Below are positions 52,229 through 61,294 of a stretch of 64,000 nucleotides of DNA, piece after piece. Each line of letters opens with the position of its first letter. Position 1 is the stretch's first letter. The stretch covers positions 145,536 through 209,535 of the forward strand of contig JBAYTR010000008.1 of NCBI GenBank assembly GCA_041675505.1, in the 5' to 3' direction. Below the pieces are notes generated by a model. The model did not search any database and was not told the origin of the DNA. It saw only the letters and a program-made list of their open reading frames with translations. Origin of the DNA: JAGPCK01 sp041675505 (lineage in GTDB: Bacteria; Bacteroidota; Bacteroidia; UKL13-3). Position numbers and translations under genes: made by a program.

Positions 52229-54463
52229 CTACCGGCTCAGAATGATTTTCTTATTGATAAAATCAGCACCGGCATCAGAAAACTCTATGTACTGCTCCCA
52301 CTCTTCCGCTTCATGTTTAAATGCTTTGTACGTTTTAGACATCTTTACTTCAATAACATTACCGTTTTGTTGCGCTTCAACTATAAAGACACCAACACTG
52401 TTATCTACTTTCTTGTTTACAGCAGAAAGGCCGCTTACTTTTACTCCTGAGGGTAAAGTGAGTTTAAGTGAAATAGAATACGTTCTGTTGAAATCAATGT
52501 AAAAGGGTTTAGCTCTGTCCTTACGATCAAGCGAGCTGCTGATATCTGCCAGACTACCGAAAATTTGCCCTATATGCAATACATAACTCGCATCTGCTTT
52601 GTCAAGTATTCCTCCAATTTTAAACTGCTCTTCCCACTCAATATCTTTTTTATCTGCGGCTCTTCCGTCATTAAGCAATTTGAAGCTTTCATAATCATGC
52701 ACCTGAAACTCTTCCTCTGCAGCAGACTTCATGCGCTCCTTAACAATTTCCTCTTGCCTTTCTTTGTATTCTTTTTCAATACGCTCCTCTTCGTTCTCTA
52801 TCAGCTTTAGTTTAGGGTCTTGGTAAACACCCTGATACGGGAAGAAGTATAACGGTTTTTTTTCGGTGATCTTTTCTTCTTCAATTAGCTTTTCCTTGTA
52901 GTTAACATAGTAGTTAAAATAATTTAGGCCCTTTGTAGTATTTGTGCCGTTCTTAAAATACCCGCTAATGGTTGATTTTTGTGTAACAGAGAGGGTATCG
53001 TATAAATTATTAAGTGAAGCTGTTATCTGTAGATTATAGGTATTTTTATCAGCCGTAGAAACCGGAATTGTTTCCTTACTCATCTGAATTTTTTTCAGTG
53101 ATTCAGGATTTTTGAAAACGTACATCTCAGTGCCTTCTAATGTATGGTGGTATTCGTTAATATGACTAAAGGGGCCTAAATCGAATACATAAAGGGGGTC
53201 TTCTCCGGGAAAACTAATCTTTAAACCTCTATACATTTCATATACAAACAGTATATTCTCAAAAGTACCTATGTTCTTAGGCACTGCAAGAATAATCTCG
53301 TATGGTATCTTTTTTGATTTTGCCAGTTTAATAAAATCCGGAATCAATAAATATCTTTCACTGTACTCATTTTTGAACGCAAGTTCACCCAGATAAAAAT
53401 CCTCCCGAAGAAAATAATAGTAGTTCTCAAAGTAACTCCTGTCATATTTAGTTTTCTTGTCTGCCTTTATTTTCTTATTATACCTAGCCAACTGATAACC
53501 ATATCCACCGGTTTCTTTGGCCAAATTATTAACATAATATTTGAGATCATCTTCCGTAACAGAGGTCTTGGTTTCTTTACGTGATATGTAAAAAGGATAA
53601 AAAGGAACTTTGTTATCTTTTTTAGTATACATCAAATGAAATTTAAAGTAAGGTTCACTGAATATATCTTTGGAAAGCATTTCTTCTTTCTCCTTTTCAA
53701 TCAACGAGGTTTCAACAGTAAACACGTTGTATCCTTTATCTTGTGATTGTGCATATTCAGGACAACCATTAAAATTTTTAAAAGCAAATGCATAACACTT
53801 ACTGTTAATATGAAATTCATACTTGTACGCCACCTTTGGAAAAGAAGATTTCAGGAAAATATTATTGGATGAACTAACGTAAGTAGTTCGGAATAATGAC
53901 GAATAATCAACAACGTCCCCTACTTCCAAGTCTTTTATGGCAATCTTTTTCTTTTTATCGGTCAATGAAATATTAAGCTTTTTTATTTTCAATTCTGCTC
54001 CTTCAGTAACTGCATCATCAAGATTCACTTTTTTAATTTTTCCGTCTGCTTTCACTACTTTTATTTCTACCAAATCTCCGTCATCAAAATCATAATCAGA
54101 AAAGGCCTCAACAGCAGCCATATCGTTAAGCTTAAACCGTGTGTGAATGTAATGAGTCTGAACCGGGAAGGATCCTTCAAAATCGGCCTTTACTTTCATT
54201 TTAAATGCCAGCATTATTACTGACTCGCCCTGCCATGCTTCCGGAATGTCGTTCTTGGTGAACATTTCTTCCTTATCCAGTTTCTGCTCAGCCCGTAACT
54301 TTGAAAAGTCTTTTTTCTTCTCGTATTCACTTTCCGTTTCCTTTTTGGTGTCCTTCGACTTGGCATCTTTTGGTTTTGTTTGCGCAAAGCCATTATCAAC
54401 CGCAGTTAAAGTGCATACTAAAACTACAAGAATTATATAAATGTGTTTACTGAAATTTTTCAT
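52229..54463 (-). CDS. Exported DUF3857-like protein with degenerate transglutaminase-like domain
   Basis: This 744-residue exported protein (signal peptide ending near NGFAQ, then a Lys/Glu-rich stretch) is a paralogue of the transglutaminase-like gene immediately upstream. The N-terminal half is DUF3857-like (DLVEIKVVKADGKIKKVNLD, LEVGDVVDYSSLFRT). In the middle, YVFDLGPFSHINEYHHTLEG lines up with the catalytic-Asp segment of the paralogue. The segment that should hold the catalytic Cys reads SERYLLIPDFIKLAKSKKI, with no Cys, and the His is also not visible. It probably folds like a transglutaminase but lacks the reaction. It starts 23 bases after the upstream stop and ends at the shared bidirectional terminator. 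Confidence 0.85.
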   Translation of the reverse strand: MKNFSKHIYIILVVLVCTLTAVDNGFAQTKPKDAKSKDTKKETESEYEKKKDFSKLRAEQKLDKEEMFTKNDIPEAWQGESVIMLAFKMKVKADFEGSFPVQTHYIHTRFKLNDMAAVEAFSDYDFDDGDLVEIKVVKADGKIKKVNLDDAVTEGAELKIKKLNISLTDKKKKIAIKDLEVGDVVDYSSLFRTTYVSSSNNIFLKSSFPKVAYKYEFHINSKCYAFAFKNFNGCPEYAQSQDKGYNVFTVETSLIEKEKEEMLSKDIFSEPYFKFHLMYTKKDNKVPFYPFYISRKETKTSVTEDDLKYYVNNLAKETGGYGYQLARYNKKIKADKKTKYDRSYFENYYYFLREDFYLGELAFKNEYSERYLLIPDFIKLAKSKKIPYEIILAVPKNIGTFENILFVYEMYRGLKISFPGEDPLYVFDLGPFSHINEYHHTLEGTEMYVFKNPESLKKIQMSKETIPVSTADKNTYNLQITASLNNLYDTLSVTQKSTISGYFKNGTNTTKGLNYFNYYVNYKEKLIEEEKITEKKPLYFFPYQGVYQDPKLKLIENEEERIEKEYKERQEEIVKERMKSAAEEEFQVHDYESFKLLNDGRAADKKDIEWEEQFKIGGILDKADASYVLHIGQIFGSLADISSSLDRKDRAKPFYIDFNRTYSISLKLTLPSGVKVSGLSAVNKKVDNSVGVFIVEAQQNGNVIEVKMSKTYKAFKHEAEEWEQYIEFSDAGADFINKKIILSR

Positions 54464-54486
54464 GTTATTCAGGTTATAGTTTAGGC

Positions 54487-56733
54487 TTACTTCTCAATAA
54501 TGATGTGTTCTTTGTACATTTCATTCAACTCTCTGATGAGTTTGTTCCACACATCGAAATTTTTCTTGCTGATATAGCCTGTTTTAATTTTCAATGATTT
54601 TGTGTAGCGAACTGAGTTGCCATTATCTACACAGCTTATAGAGAAGTTGAACTCCTCGTTGTCTATAGTAATCGCTTTGGGTATATATTTAACCCTATAA
54701 CCTACGGGGAGGCTAAATGTGTAATCATGCACATAATTCAACTTGTGGTTGTAAGCTACATCTGACACTCTTGGAGTATCAATGGTGTGACCACCAAATT
54801 CCCTCACATTATCCGGCTGAAAGTAAATTTTATTCCCGTCAGAAAAAACTGCATTGGTATATTTAATTTCATAATTAAGCTCTGCATCAATTTCTCTGTT
54901 CGAAAGATCGCTGGTGGTAATGTTGTTCACCTCAATACCTGATTCATCGTCATTCAAATACGCCAGCAGCATTTTTTCCCTATCTGCCTTCGCTGTTGAA
55001 CTATTGATACGCAATAATTTTGTTTTATTTTCTCCACTTATCTTTTCTCTCAGTTTCCCTGAAAGCATATCCGATTGCACACTAAAAGTACCTGTGCGTG
55101 CATGCATATTTCTGTCAACGGGTAAATCGGGAATGGTGTCAATTAAGAACTCTTTACCATTTTCAATCATAACGGGACGACCTTGAATACGGTGTGCATA
55201 ATCATCTAAGCCGATAAAACTTTCAGTCCCATCCAGAAAATATTTTTTACCGTTTAAAAAGACCGTACATATCATGTGATTATCTACAGCTACAGACGGA
55301 ATATTGTAATCATAAGCAATTCTTTTGGTACCAATCCAGGTAAGGCGTGCATCATAACCAACACTCTTCAGCATATTTTTGAGCAGGTTGGCCATCCCTT
55401 TACAATCACCGTATCGGTTGTTGAATACATTCTGACAGGCATCGGGTTTGAAAGCAGCTAAACCGTCTTCAAAAGCAACATACCTGATGTTATCCTGTAC
55501 CCAATAAAAAATAGCCTTCATCTTTTCCTCATCGGTGCTTAAGCCCTCTACCAATTGCTTCGCTTTGGGAGCTACCACAGAGGTATCGTTATCCGACATG
55601 GCAACAATCTCGGCATACCAAGCATATAAATCAGCTACGTTTGCTACCAACTCTGTTTTGGGCTTATTATCTGCCGATTTAGTTTTATCCTTTTTCGATT
55701 TGTCTTTGGCAGCTGGTTTCGCTTTAGCCTGTTGTTTTTTACCTTTATTATTTTTAGCAGCTTCTTTTGCCTCCTCTTTGGCTTTCAGATCAGCCTCTTT
55801 TTTGGCTTTTACCTTATCGTATTTTTTACACAACACAACCAAATGCGGAATATTCCTGCTAGGGCCGGGAAATAAGCCTTCTTCTTCTCCTGCTTTCAGG
55901 TTTTTTATAGTATATGTAATGTATTTATTCGTGTCTTTAGGCTTTTTAACCGGCTTTTTCTTAGGCTTGTCTTCGTCACTACTTTCTTCATCTGCATCCT
56001 CACTTGATGCATCAATGTTAAACTTAGTATTTGTTTTGGCTATTTGGAAGCCTTCAAAATTGCGTTCCAGAATTTCCACCTCCAACCATTCCGGAATGTT
56101 GAATGTTACTACCTTTTCTTCCTGAGGGTGTCCTTCATGAAAATAAACTGAGGCAAAGTACTTAGCATCTTTATATACCTTGTTACATTTTACCCTTATT
56201 GTAGCTCCTGGGGTATGCAAAGTTTGTTTAAAATAGGCTGTTTTAGCATCAGAATAGAATATGCCGTTATCCTGATAATTGGAAACCACATGTGGCACTG
56301 TAGTGTATTGAGCAAAATCAGTGTTACCATACTTAACTGAGAAGCCGGTGAAATCTATCTGGTCGTTAAAGAACTCTGTTTTGTTAAAAAGCACATTGTC
56401 TTTTAAAGAGATTATTTTTTCTATGCTACTTTCTTTAACTCCTACAGGTCGTCCTTCCTTCAGCAAATCCGGCTGATAAAGAAAATCAAAACTGGTGTGT
56501 GCAAAAGCTGCCACATAGCGCGTGTCTTTATCGTATTTACTTCTCAGTTTAATGCCGTTTTCCAGGTCATCTTCACTCACGTAACCAATTTTACCCCTAT
56601 ACTCATCATAGGTACTGGTAAATGCTACATCACTTGTTTTTCCTACATTCTTTTTAGCGCTAGGATATATTAATGTATAATAAATTAAATAAAAAAAGGC
56701 TGCCAGACCATAATATATTACTTGAAATTGCAT
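54487..56733 (-). CDS. Transglutaminase-like envelope protein with DUF3857-like region
   Basis: This 748-residue protein has one N-terminal membrane segment (about 5-24) and a DUF3857-like beta region (about 100-250). A Lys/Ala/Glu-rich low-complexity stretch follows (about 305-360), then a transglutaminase-like cysteine-protease-fold domain (about 405-510). The catalytic triad is visible: Cys444 in NRYGDCKGMANLL, His486 in VDNHMICTV and Asp501 in KYFLDGTESF. Microbial members act as cross-linkers, proteases or peptidases in the envelope; which applies is unknown. A paralogue lacking the Cys and His follows 23 bases later. The exported endonuclease gene ends 43 bases upstream, so all three may be one transcript. 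Confidence 0.9.
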   Translation of the reverse strand: MQFQVIYYGLAAFFYLIYYTLIYPSAKKNVGKTSDVAFTSTYDEYRGKIGYVSEDDLENGIKLRSKYDKDTRYVAAFAHTSFDFLYQPDLLKEGRPVGVKESSIEKIISLKDNVLFNKTEFFNDQIDFTGFSVKYGNTDFAQYTTVPHVVSNYQDNGIFYSDAKTAYFKQTLHTPGATIRVKCNKVYKDAKYFASVYFHEGHPQEEKVVTFNIPEWLEVEILERNFEGFQIAKTNTKFNIDASSEDADEESSDEDKPKKKPVKKPKDTNKYITYTIKNLKAGEEEGLFPGPSRNIPHLVVLCKKYDKVKAKKEADLKAKEEAKEAAKNNKGKKQQAKAKPAAKDKSKKDKTKSADNKPKTELVANVADLYAWYAEIVAMSDNDTSVVAPKAKQLVEGLSTDEEKMKAIFYWVQDNIRYVAFEDGLAAFKPDACQNVFNNRYGDCKGMANLLKNMLKSVGYDARLTWIGTKRIAYDYNIPSVAVDNHMICTVFLNGKKYFLDGTESFIGLDDYAHRIQGRPVMIENGKEFLIDTIPDLPVDRNMHARTGTFSVQSDMLSGKLREKISGENKTKLLRINSSTAKADREKMLLAYLNDDESGIEVNNITTSDLSNREIDAELNYEIKYTNAVFSDGNKIYFQPDNVREFGGHTIDTPRVSDVAYNHKLNYVHDYTFSLPVGYRVKYIPKAITIDNEEFNFSISCVDNGNSVRYTKSLKIKTGYISKKNFDVWNKLIRELNEMYKEHIIIEK

Positions 56734-56776
56734 GAGTGATTAGATTTATGTTTATACAATTGTACTAAATTTGGCC

Positions 56777-59317
56777 TTATTGACAAAATATTCTTGCAAA
56801 ATACTGCCTGTTATCTGTTTGAACAGTTACGAGAAACATTCCCTTCAATTTATCATCCTTTTTCAATGTAACTTTTGAGCCATTTGTTACAGCATCAACC
56901 TGCACCTGCTGTCCGATAGTGTTGAACATTTTTACCGAAACAACTCCTGAGCCCTCCGGTAAAGTGAGGTAAAACTCATTCCCGCTAACGGGATTTGGGT
57001 AAACACGAATTCCATCGGCCGGTTTGATTTCTTCAGCACCTACATTCTCTAATTGAAATTTGAATTTCTTTGATAAGGCGAATACCGCAGGATTGGTTAT
57101 GTCACTAATTTTGATGCGAACACTGTCTGTTGGGAAGGATGTAGCAAATGCCCAAAAATAAGTTGCAGGAACAACCTTTGCTGAGGTGCTGTTGGTTAAA
57201 GTATAGATAGCCGTGTCATTAATTAAATAGTCTATTCTGATAGAATCGCATTTTAATCCCTGCCACCCGATGATGGTGCCCGGAATGTCATTAGCTACTA
57301 TTACTATATTGCTATCGGGTCTTACCACTTTCAACTGGCTCACTCCGCAATTTATATCAGGTGTTGCCACCCAACTCATGTTGCTGAAGTTAATGCGACA
57401 AGCAAAATTGGGACTATCAATAAACGGATTACGGTTACCCTGTAAATCATAGATTAACTCATGGCGGGCACGTTCAAATGCATCAGGTAAATCTTGAAAA
57501 TGCCACTTCTTTAACACATCCTGATTTTGTCCTGAAGGCAATGTCCATACTTTTCCGTTTATACCGTTGTATGCAGTAACCATGTAAAATAAAGCACGGG
57601 CAACTTCGCCTTTCTGAAAATCGGCCGGCTCGTATACGGTGTTGTTACCGGCATCTTTACCCAACTTACCCATACCTGTTGGGGATACGTACGTTGGTGC
57701 ACCTACTATTTCTCCAAAGGGATAATTGGAACGTTTGCCATTGGCCAGTGCTTGTTCAGCCGGAAAAAGGTTATGCAAATCATTGTACTCGGGCAATTCT
57801 TTACCTGTAGCCTGGTCATTGGGCCATGAGCCACCTTGGTTGCTGGGCATCCAGCTTTGAGCATAGGTATGTTCACGTGTTAGTATTCCACTATTGTTAC
57901 CCGTCCACCACAAAAATGGTTCATCATACACATAAGGTAAATTGGTGTACACACAGTTGACTACTTTTTTACCACCTGTAGTATCGCGGGTAAGGTAATC
58001 GTTTACCATACGGGCAATGTATTGACTATAATAAACGGTATCGTGCGGATTGGTTAATTGCGAAAGTTTAGTTACAAAATCATTGGATGAAGAACTAACA
58101 GTAGTATAATAATTCGGCACTCCACCTTCAGGTGTACGCAATGTGCCCGATTTAACTACATCCGTTTTATAGTTCTCAAAACCTGCAGGCCCATTAAATG
58201 GAATTACGGCAAAATGATACGCGGTACCTGCAAAAATATAGGTAGGCAATACGGTGGAATCATTGCCGATATACGCTACCTGAGCTGCTCCTATGTAATC
58301 GCCTTTTTTGTAAGTGCTGCCGTCAACCGGAGTTTCGGTTACTGCATAACCTTGTTTGCATAGTACCAGATAATTTTCTGCTGATGTTTTGCTGAAATTA
58401 ATACGAAACGCATACGGGCGAATATCACTGAAACTTACGTTGCTGATGGTGTTAACCGGCTCTGAGGCATATTGCCCGCCAATACCATAAAGATTTACCA
58501 CATACGTTGATTTGTCAATATCGCTGTTGCTTATATTAAGTTTAGCTAAACGAGTGCCGTTACTTCCGGCTGTAAAATTGAGGGTGAAATTAGCTGAGCT
58601 GTTAGGTGCCACTTTAGCCGGCATATTATTCACGGTGTAATCTGAAGCTTGTGCACCAGTTACTGTATGGCCTGTAATGAATAAGGTATCAACAGTACCT
58701 TTGTTTTCTATGGTAAACACTGTAGAAGTTGACGTACCTACCACATGTTGCGAGTTATTGACAACTGAAGTAACTCCTTGTTTCAGGTTCATGGTAGCTG
58801 TGGGTGGCGCGGGTGCAGCTTGAATAACCACACTATCCAATGCTACATTACTACCCGATTGTTTATCGGCATAATAGAAGCGAACATACCTGGATGCCAC
58901 TTGCAGGCTGTGTAAATACCGGGTCATGGTGTTAGTAAGTGTAGTAAAAGCGTTCACATCTGTCCAGTTATTTCCATCAACAGATTCCTGTACTTTAAAC
59001 GTGCCTGTAAATGCAGGTGCGGGTGAAATACCTGTTCCTTTTATCCAATAACTTACCGGGCCTGGTTTATCAGCAAACCAAATGGTTAAATACTCTCCGG
59101 TAGCATCTAATCTGCATGAAACATTGTCTCCGCCAACGGAATTGGAAGCGCCTGAATAGGTTAAATTTGTTCCTCCAATGGTAAGGTTATAACTCCATCC
59201 GTTGGGCGGAGTGCTTATACCGGGGGTTGAAAAATTCCAATAAGTGGGGAGTGTGGTTTGTGCATTCAACAAAATGGAGAACAGGCACAACGCTGTCGCA
59301 AGTATATTTTTGATCAT
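56777..59317 (-). CDS. Exported endonuclease I family nuclease with T9SS sorting domain
   Basis: This 846-residue protein has a signal peptide (ending near LNAQ), a beta-rich N-terminal region that may bind carbohydrate (about 25-170), a choice-of-anchor D-like domain (about 175-285) and a fibronectin-like stretch (about 286-395). The endonuclease I domain (about 405-680) has the His-Me-finger motif REHTYAQSWMPSN with His483 and YNDLHNLFPAEQALANGKRS. A T9SS type A sorting domain ends the protein (IRVYPNPVSGNEFYLTLPEG). It should degrade extracellular DNA or RNA for nutrients or biofilm turnover. It is the first gene of a likely three-gene minus-strand unit. Confidence 0.93.
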   Translation of the reverse strand: MIKNILATALCLFSILLNAQTTLPTYWNFSTPGISTPPNGWSYNLTIGGTNLTYSGASNSVGGDNVSCRLDATGEYLTIWFADKPGPVSYWIKGTGISPAPAFTGTFKVQESVDGNNWTDVNAFTTLTNTMTRYLHSLQVASRYVRFYYADKQSGSNVALDSVVIQAAPAPPTATMNLKQGVTSVVNNSQHVVGTSTSTVFTIENKGTVDTLFITGHTVTGAQASDYTVNNMPAKVAPNSSANFTLNFTAGSNGTRLAKLNISNSDIDKSTYVVNLYGIGGQYASEPVNTISNVSFSDIRPYAFRINFSKTSAENYLVLCKQGYAVTETPVDGSTYKKGDYIGAAQVAYIGNDSTVLPTYIFAGTAYHFAVIPFNGPAGFENYKTDVVKSGTLRTPEGGVPNYYTTVSSSSNDFVTKLSQLTNPHDTVYYSQYIARMVNDYLTRDTTGGKKVVNCVYTNLPYVYDEPFLWWTGNNSGILTREHTYAQSWMPSNQGGSWPNDQATGKELPEYNDLHNLFPAEQALANGKRSNYPFGEIVGAPTYVSPTGMGKLGKDAGNNTVYEPADFQKGEVARALFYMVTAYNGINGKVWTLPSGQNQDVLKKWHFQDLPDAFERARHELIYDLQGNRNPFIDSPNFACRINFSNMSWVATPDINCGVSQLKVVRPDSNIVIVANDIPGTIIGWQGLKCDSIRIDYLINDTAIYTLTNSTSAKVVPATYFWAFATSFPTDSVRIKISDITNPAVFALSKKFKFQLENVGAEEIKPADGIRVYPNPVSGNEFYLTLPEGSGVVSVKMFNTIGQQVQVDAVTNGSKVTLKKDDKLKGMFLVTVQTDNRQYFARIFCQ

Positions 59318-59404
59318 AAATGTATATAGTAAGCAAATGTAACCTGCACAGCTGAGAAATAATAGCTGTTTTGTATTAAATAATTATCAAAAATGCGTTG
59401 GAAA

Positions 59405-60037
59405 TCAGGCCAATTGAACCTTCGACAAACTCTCTGCATGAATATGGTGGCCACCGGTAAAAACAAGTGTCTCCGCCCCCATCTTATCCATTAACTCTTT
59501 GTATCGCGTATGTTTTTCAGCATCAATAAAGGGGTCAATATCTCCGGTGATATAGGTTTTAGGAATACCTATAAGTTGGGTCGTAGGTTCTTGCTGAAAC
59601 TCGAGCCCAATTTCTCCGCTGCAAATAACCCAGTGATTAACCGCATGTACCGTGGCATTTAACCAGCGCGATGCGGTAGCCACCCCTTGCGAAAAACCCA
59701 GTACAACTACTTTTGCTTTTAGATTTCCCAAACCAAGGTGCTCGTAAAGTGTATCAAGGTAATTGATGTAATCCGGAATCTCTTTCTCACGGTCTTCACT
59801 CGTCATCCAGGTAGCTGCCGGTTTACCCCCGAAACCTTTCGCGTAAAAACGGTTGAGTCCTTCGGGTGCTACAATGTACCTGCTGCCGTTATCTAAGGCT
59901 TTAAACTCCTGAATAAAATCTGTAGCCAGTTGAGCATAACCGTGCAGTACTATCCATACTTCAGTTGTGTGTTGGTTAAGTTCTCCCAACGATACGTATC
60001 TGGCTGTTTTGCTCACGGAAAGGTGATGAATATTCAT
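59405..60037 (-). CDS. Carboxylesterase/phospholipase-type alpha/beta hydrolase
   Basis: This 210-residue hydrolase has the nucleophile elbow GFSQGVA (in VVLGFSQGVATASRW), an oxyanion-side VWIVLHGYAQLATDF, Asp in TYITGDIDPFID and the C-terminal GGHHIHAES carrying the catalytic His. It matches the family of small cytoplasmic carboxylesterases. ATG 60037 (MNIHHLSVSK) is chosen because longer readings add an atypical Cys-rich stretch. It is divergent from a second alpha/beta hydrolase, with about 76 bases between the starts. The substrate is unknown. Confidence 0.9.
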   Translation of the reverse strand: MNIHHLSVSKTARYVSLGELNQHTTEVWIVLHGYAQLATDFIQEFKALDNGSRYIVAPEGLNRFYAKGFGGKPAATWMTSEDREKEIPDYINYLDTLYEHLGLGNLKAKVVVLGFSQGVATASRWLNATVHAVNHWVICSGEIGLEFQQEPTTQLIGIPKTYITGDIDPFIDAEKHTRYKELMDKMGAETLVFTGGHHIHAESLSKVQLA

Positions 60038-60101
60038 GTGCACGAACATACAAATAAGCTGTGCGTACCGCAACATTTACAAAAAGGTAATATACTCCGC
60101 T

Positions 60102-60109
60102 TATCTTCG
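60102..60109 (+). promoter_or_regulatory. -7-like box (TATCTTCG) next to hydrolase start
   Basis: TATCTTCG differs from TAnnTTTG by one base and ends 4 bases before the ATG at 60114. Confidence 0.45.
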
Positions 60110-60113
60110 CCAC

Positions 60114-60755
60114 ATGAAAAAAGTGTATTTCATCAGCGGACTGGGAGCCGATGAACGGGCCTTTTCCAAGCTGGAACTACCGGGTGTAGAGCAACACCAC
60201 ATTGCCTGGAAAATTCCTTTTCACCATGAAACACTGGAAGCCTATGCCACACGTATGCGCGAAGAAATTACCGAACCTTATCCTACGTTAGTCGGATTAT
60301 CCTTTGGCGGCATTGTGAGCATTGAAATTGCCAAACAAATTCCCTGCAAAAAAATCATACTGATTTCAAGTATTAAAAACACCAGTGAAAAACCGTTCAT
60401 TTTTAAACTGAGTGCTGCTGCAGGTTTGCACAAACTACTTCCTACCGCATCTTTCAGTAAACCTAACCAACTAGTGCATTATTTCTTCGGGGTACAAAAA
60501 CATCCCCGGGTAAAAGAAATGGTGAACTCTTTACTCACCAACCTTAACCCTGATTACCTAAACTGGTCCATTGACAAAATTGTGAACTGGCAAAATGAAC
60601 AAGTACCTGCGCCCCTTATTCATATACACGGCACAGCAGATAAAATTATGCCTTTTGAAAAAGTAAAAGCCGATTACGAAATTAAAAACGGTTCGCACTT
60701 TATGGTGTGGACCAAAGCCGCTGAAGTGAGTGCCATTCTGCAAAAAGAGTTGTAG
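60114..60755 (+). CDS. Alpha/beta hydrolase
   Basis: This 213-residue protein has the alpha/beta-hydrolase landmarks VYFISGLGADERAF near the N-terminus, the nucleophile elbow LVGLSFGGIVSIEIA, and IHIHGTADKIMPFEKV with the late acidic residue. The final His lies in KNGSHFMVWTKAAEV. It is cytoplasmic and its substrate is unknown. ATG 60114 is chosen for the -7-like box 4 bases upstream and the typical MKKVYFISG opening; a longer in-frame reading has no family resemblance. Downstream lies a gene-free, repeat-rich spacer. Confidence 0.88.
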   Translation: MKKVYFISGLGADERAFSKLELPGVEQHHIAWKIPFHHETLEAYATRMREEITEPYPTLVGLSFGGIVSIEIAKQIPCKKIILISSIKNTSEKPFIFKLSAAAGLHKLLPTASFSKPNQLVHYFFGVQKHPRVKEMVNSLLTNLNPDYLNWSIDKIVNWQNEQVPAPLIHIHGTADKIMPFEKVKADYEIKNGSHFMVWTKAAEVSAILQKEL

Positions 60756-61294
60756 CTTCTTATAGCGTTCATTGAGTGCGTTTTTTGCTCAGACTTTCGC
60801 AAAAGAATGACACTGATTGCACTGATTAAATGAGAATTTTTCTTGCCACTGATTGCGCAGATTTACACATATTAATTTAGACAGGTGATTGCCTCCCCAC
60901 ATAAACACCCAAACACTTACACACTTAAACACTCAAAAAAAGTTCTTCATTAAGAATTAAGAATTCAACATTAAGCGAAGCATTTCTTGCCGCTAATTGC
61001 GCAGATTCACGCAGATTAAATCACATTTAGCGAAAGATGTTTCATTAAAAATTGAGAATTTAACATTCAAAATTCTTTCTTGCCACTGATTGCACAGATT
61101 TACACATATTAATTTAGACAGGTGATTGCCTCCCCATAAACACATAAACACTCAAAAAGCTTTTCATTAAAAATTAAGAATTAAACATTCAAAATTAAGA
61201 AAAGCGTCATTCTTCCACTGATTAACAATGAGAAGGTTTAAGCTGTGAAATAGAAGTAATTTTAACTCCTCCACACATTCCTTATATTCGTCTC
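60756..61294. repeat. 540-base gene-free spacer filled with mosaic direct repeats
   Basis: No frame of gene quality exists here. Two 60-base copies, 60840-60899 and 61077-61136, differ at one base; both begin TTCTTGCCACTGATTGC and contain GATTTACACATATTAATTTA. Diverged partial copies occur near 60811, 60983 and 61212. A second unit, TTCATTAAAAATTAAGAATT and close variants, occurs near 60946, 61041 and 61163, and a third, AAACACTCAAAAA, near 60928 and 61146. The units follow one another in a similar order, suggesting duplication of a composite block. Confidence 0.85.
61283..61290 (+). promoter_or_regulatory. -7-like box (TATATTCG) next to permease start
   Basis: TATATTCG differs from TAnnTTTG by one base and ends 4 bases before the ATG at 61295. 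Confidence 0.4.

Noticed and set aside
55535..56125. 196-codon open frame antisense to the Lys-rich part of the transglutaminase-like gene
   Set aside because: It mirrors the low-complexity AAA/GCA codons of the sense gene as Phe/Leu/Ser/Ala; the sense protein has clear catalytic motifs and export features.
60756..61294. CRISPR array
   Set aside because: Repeat units differ in length and order, spacers are not of uniform size, and no cas gene is present.
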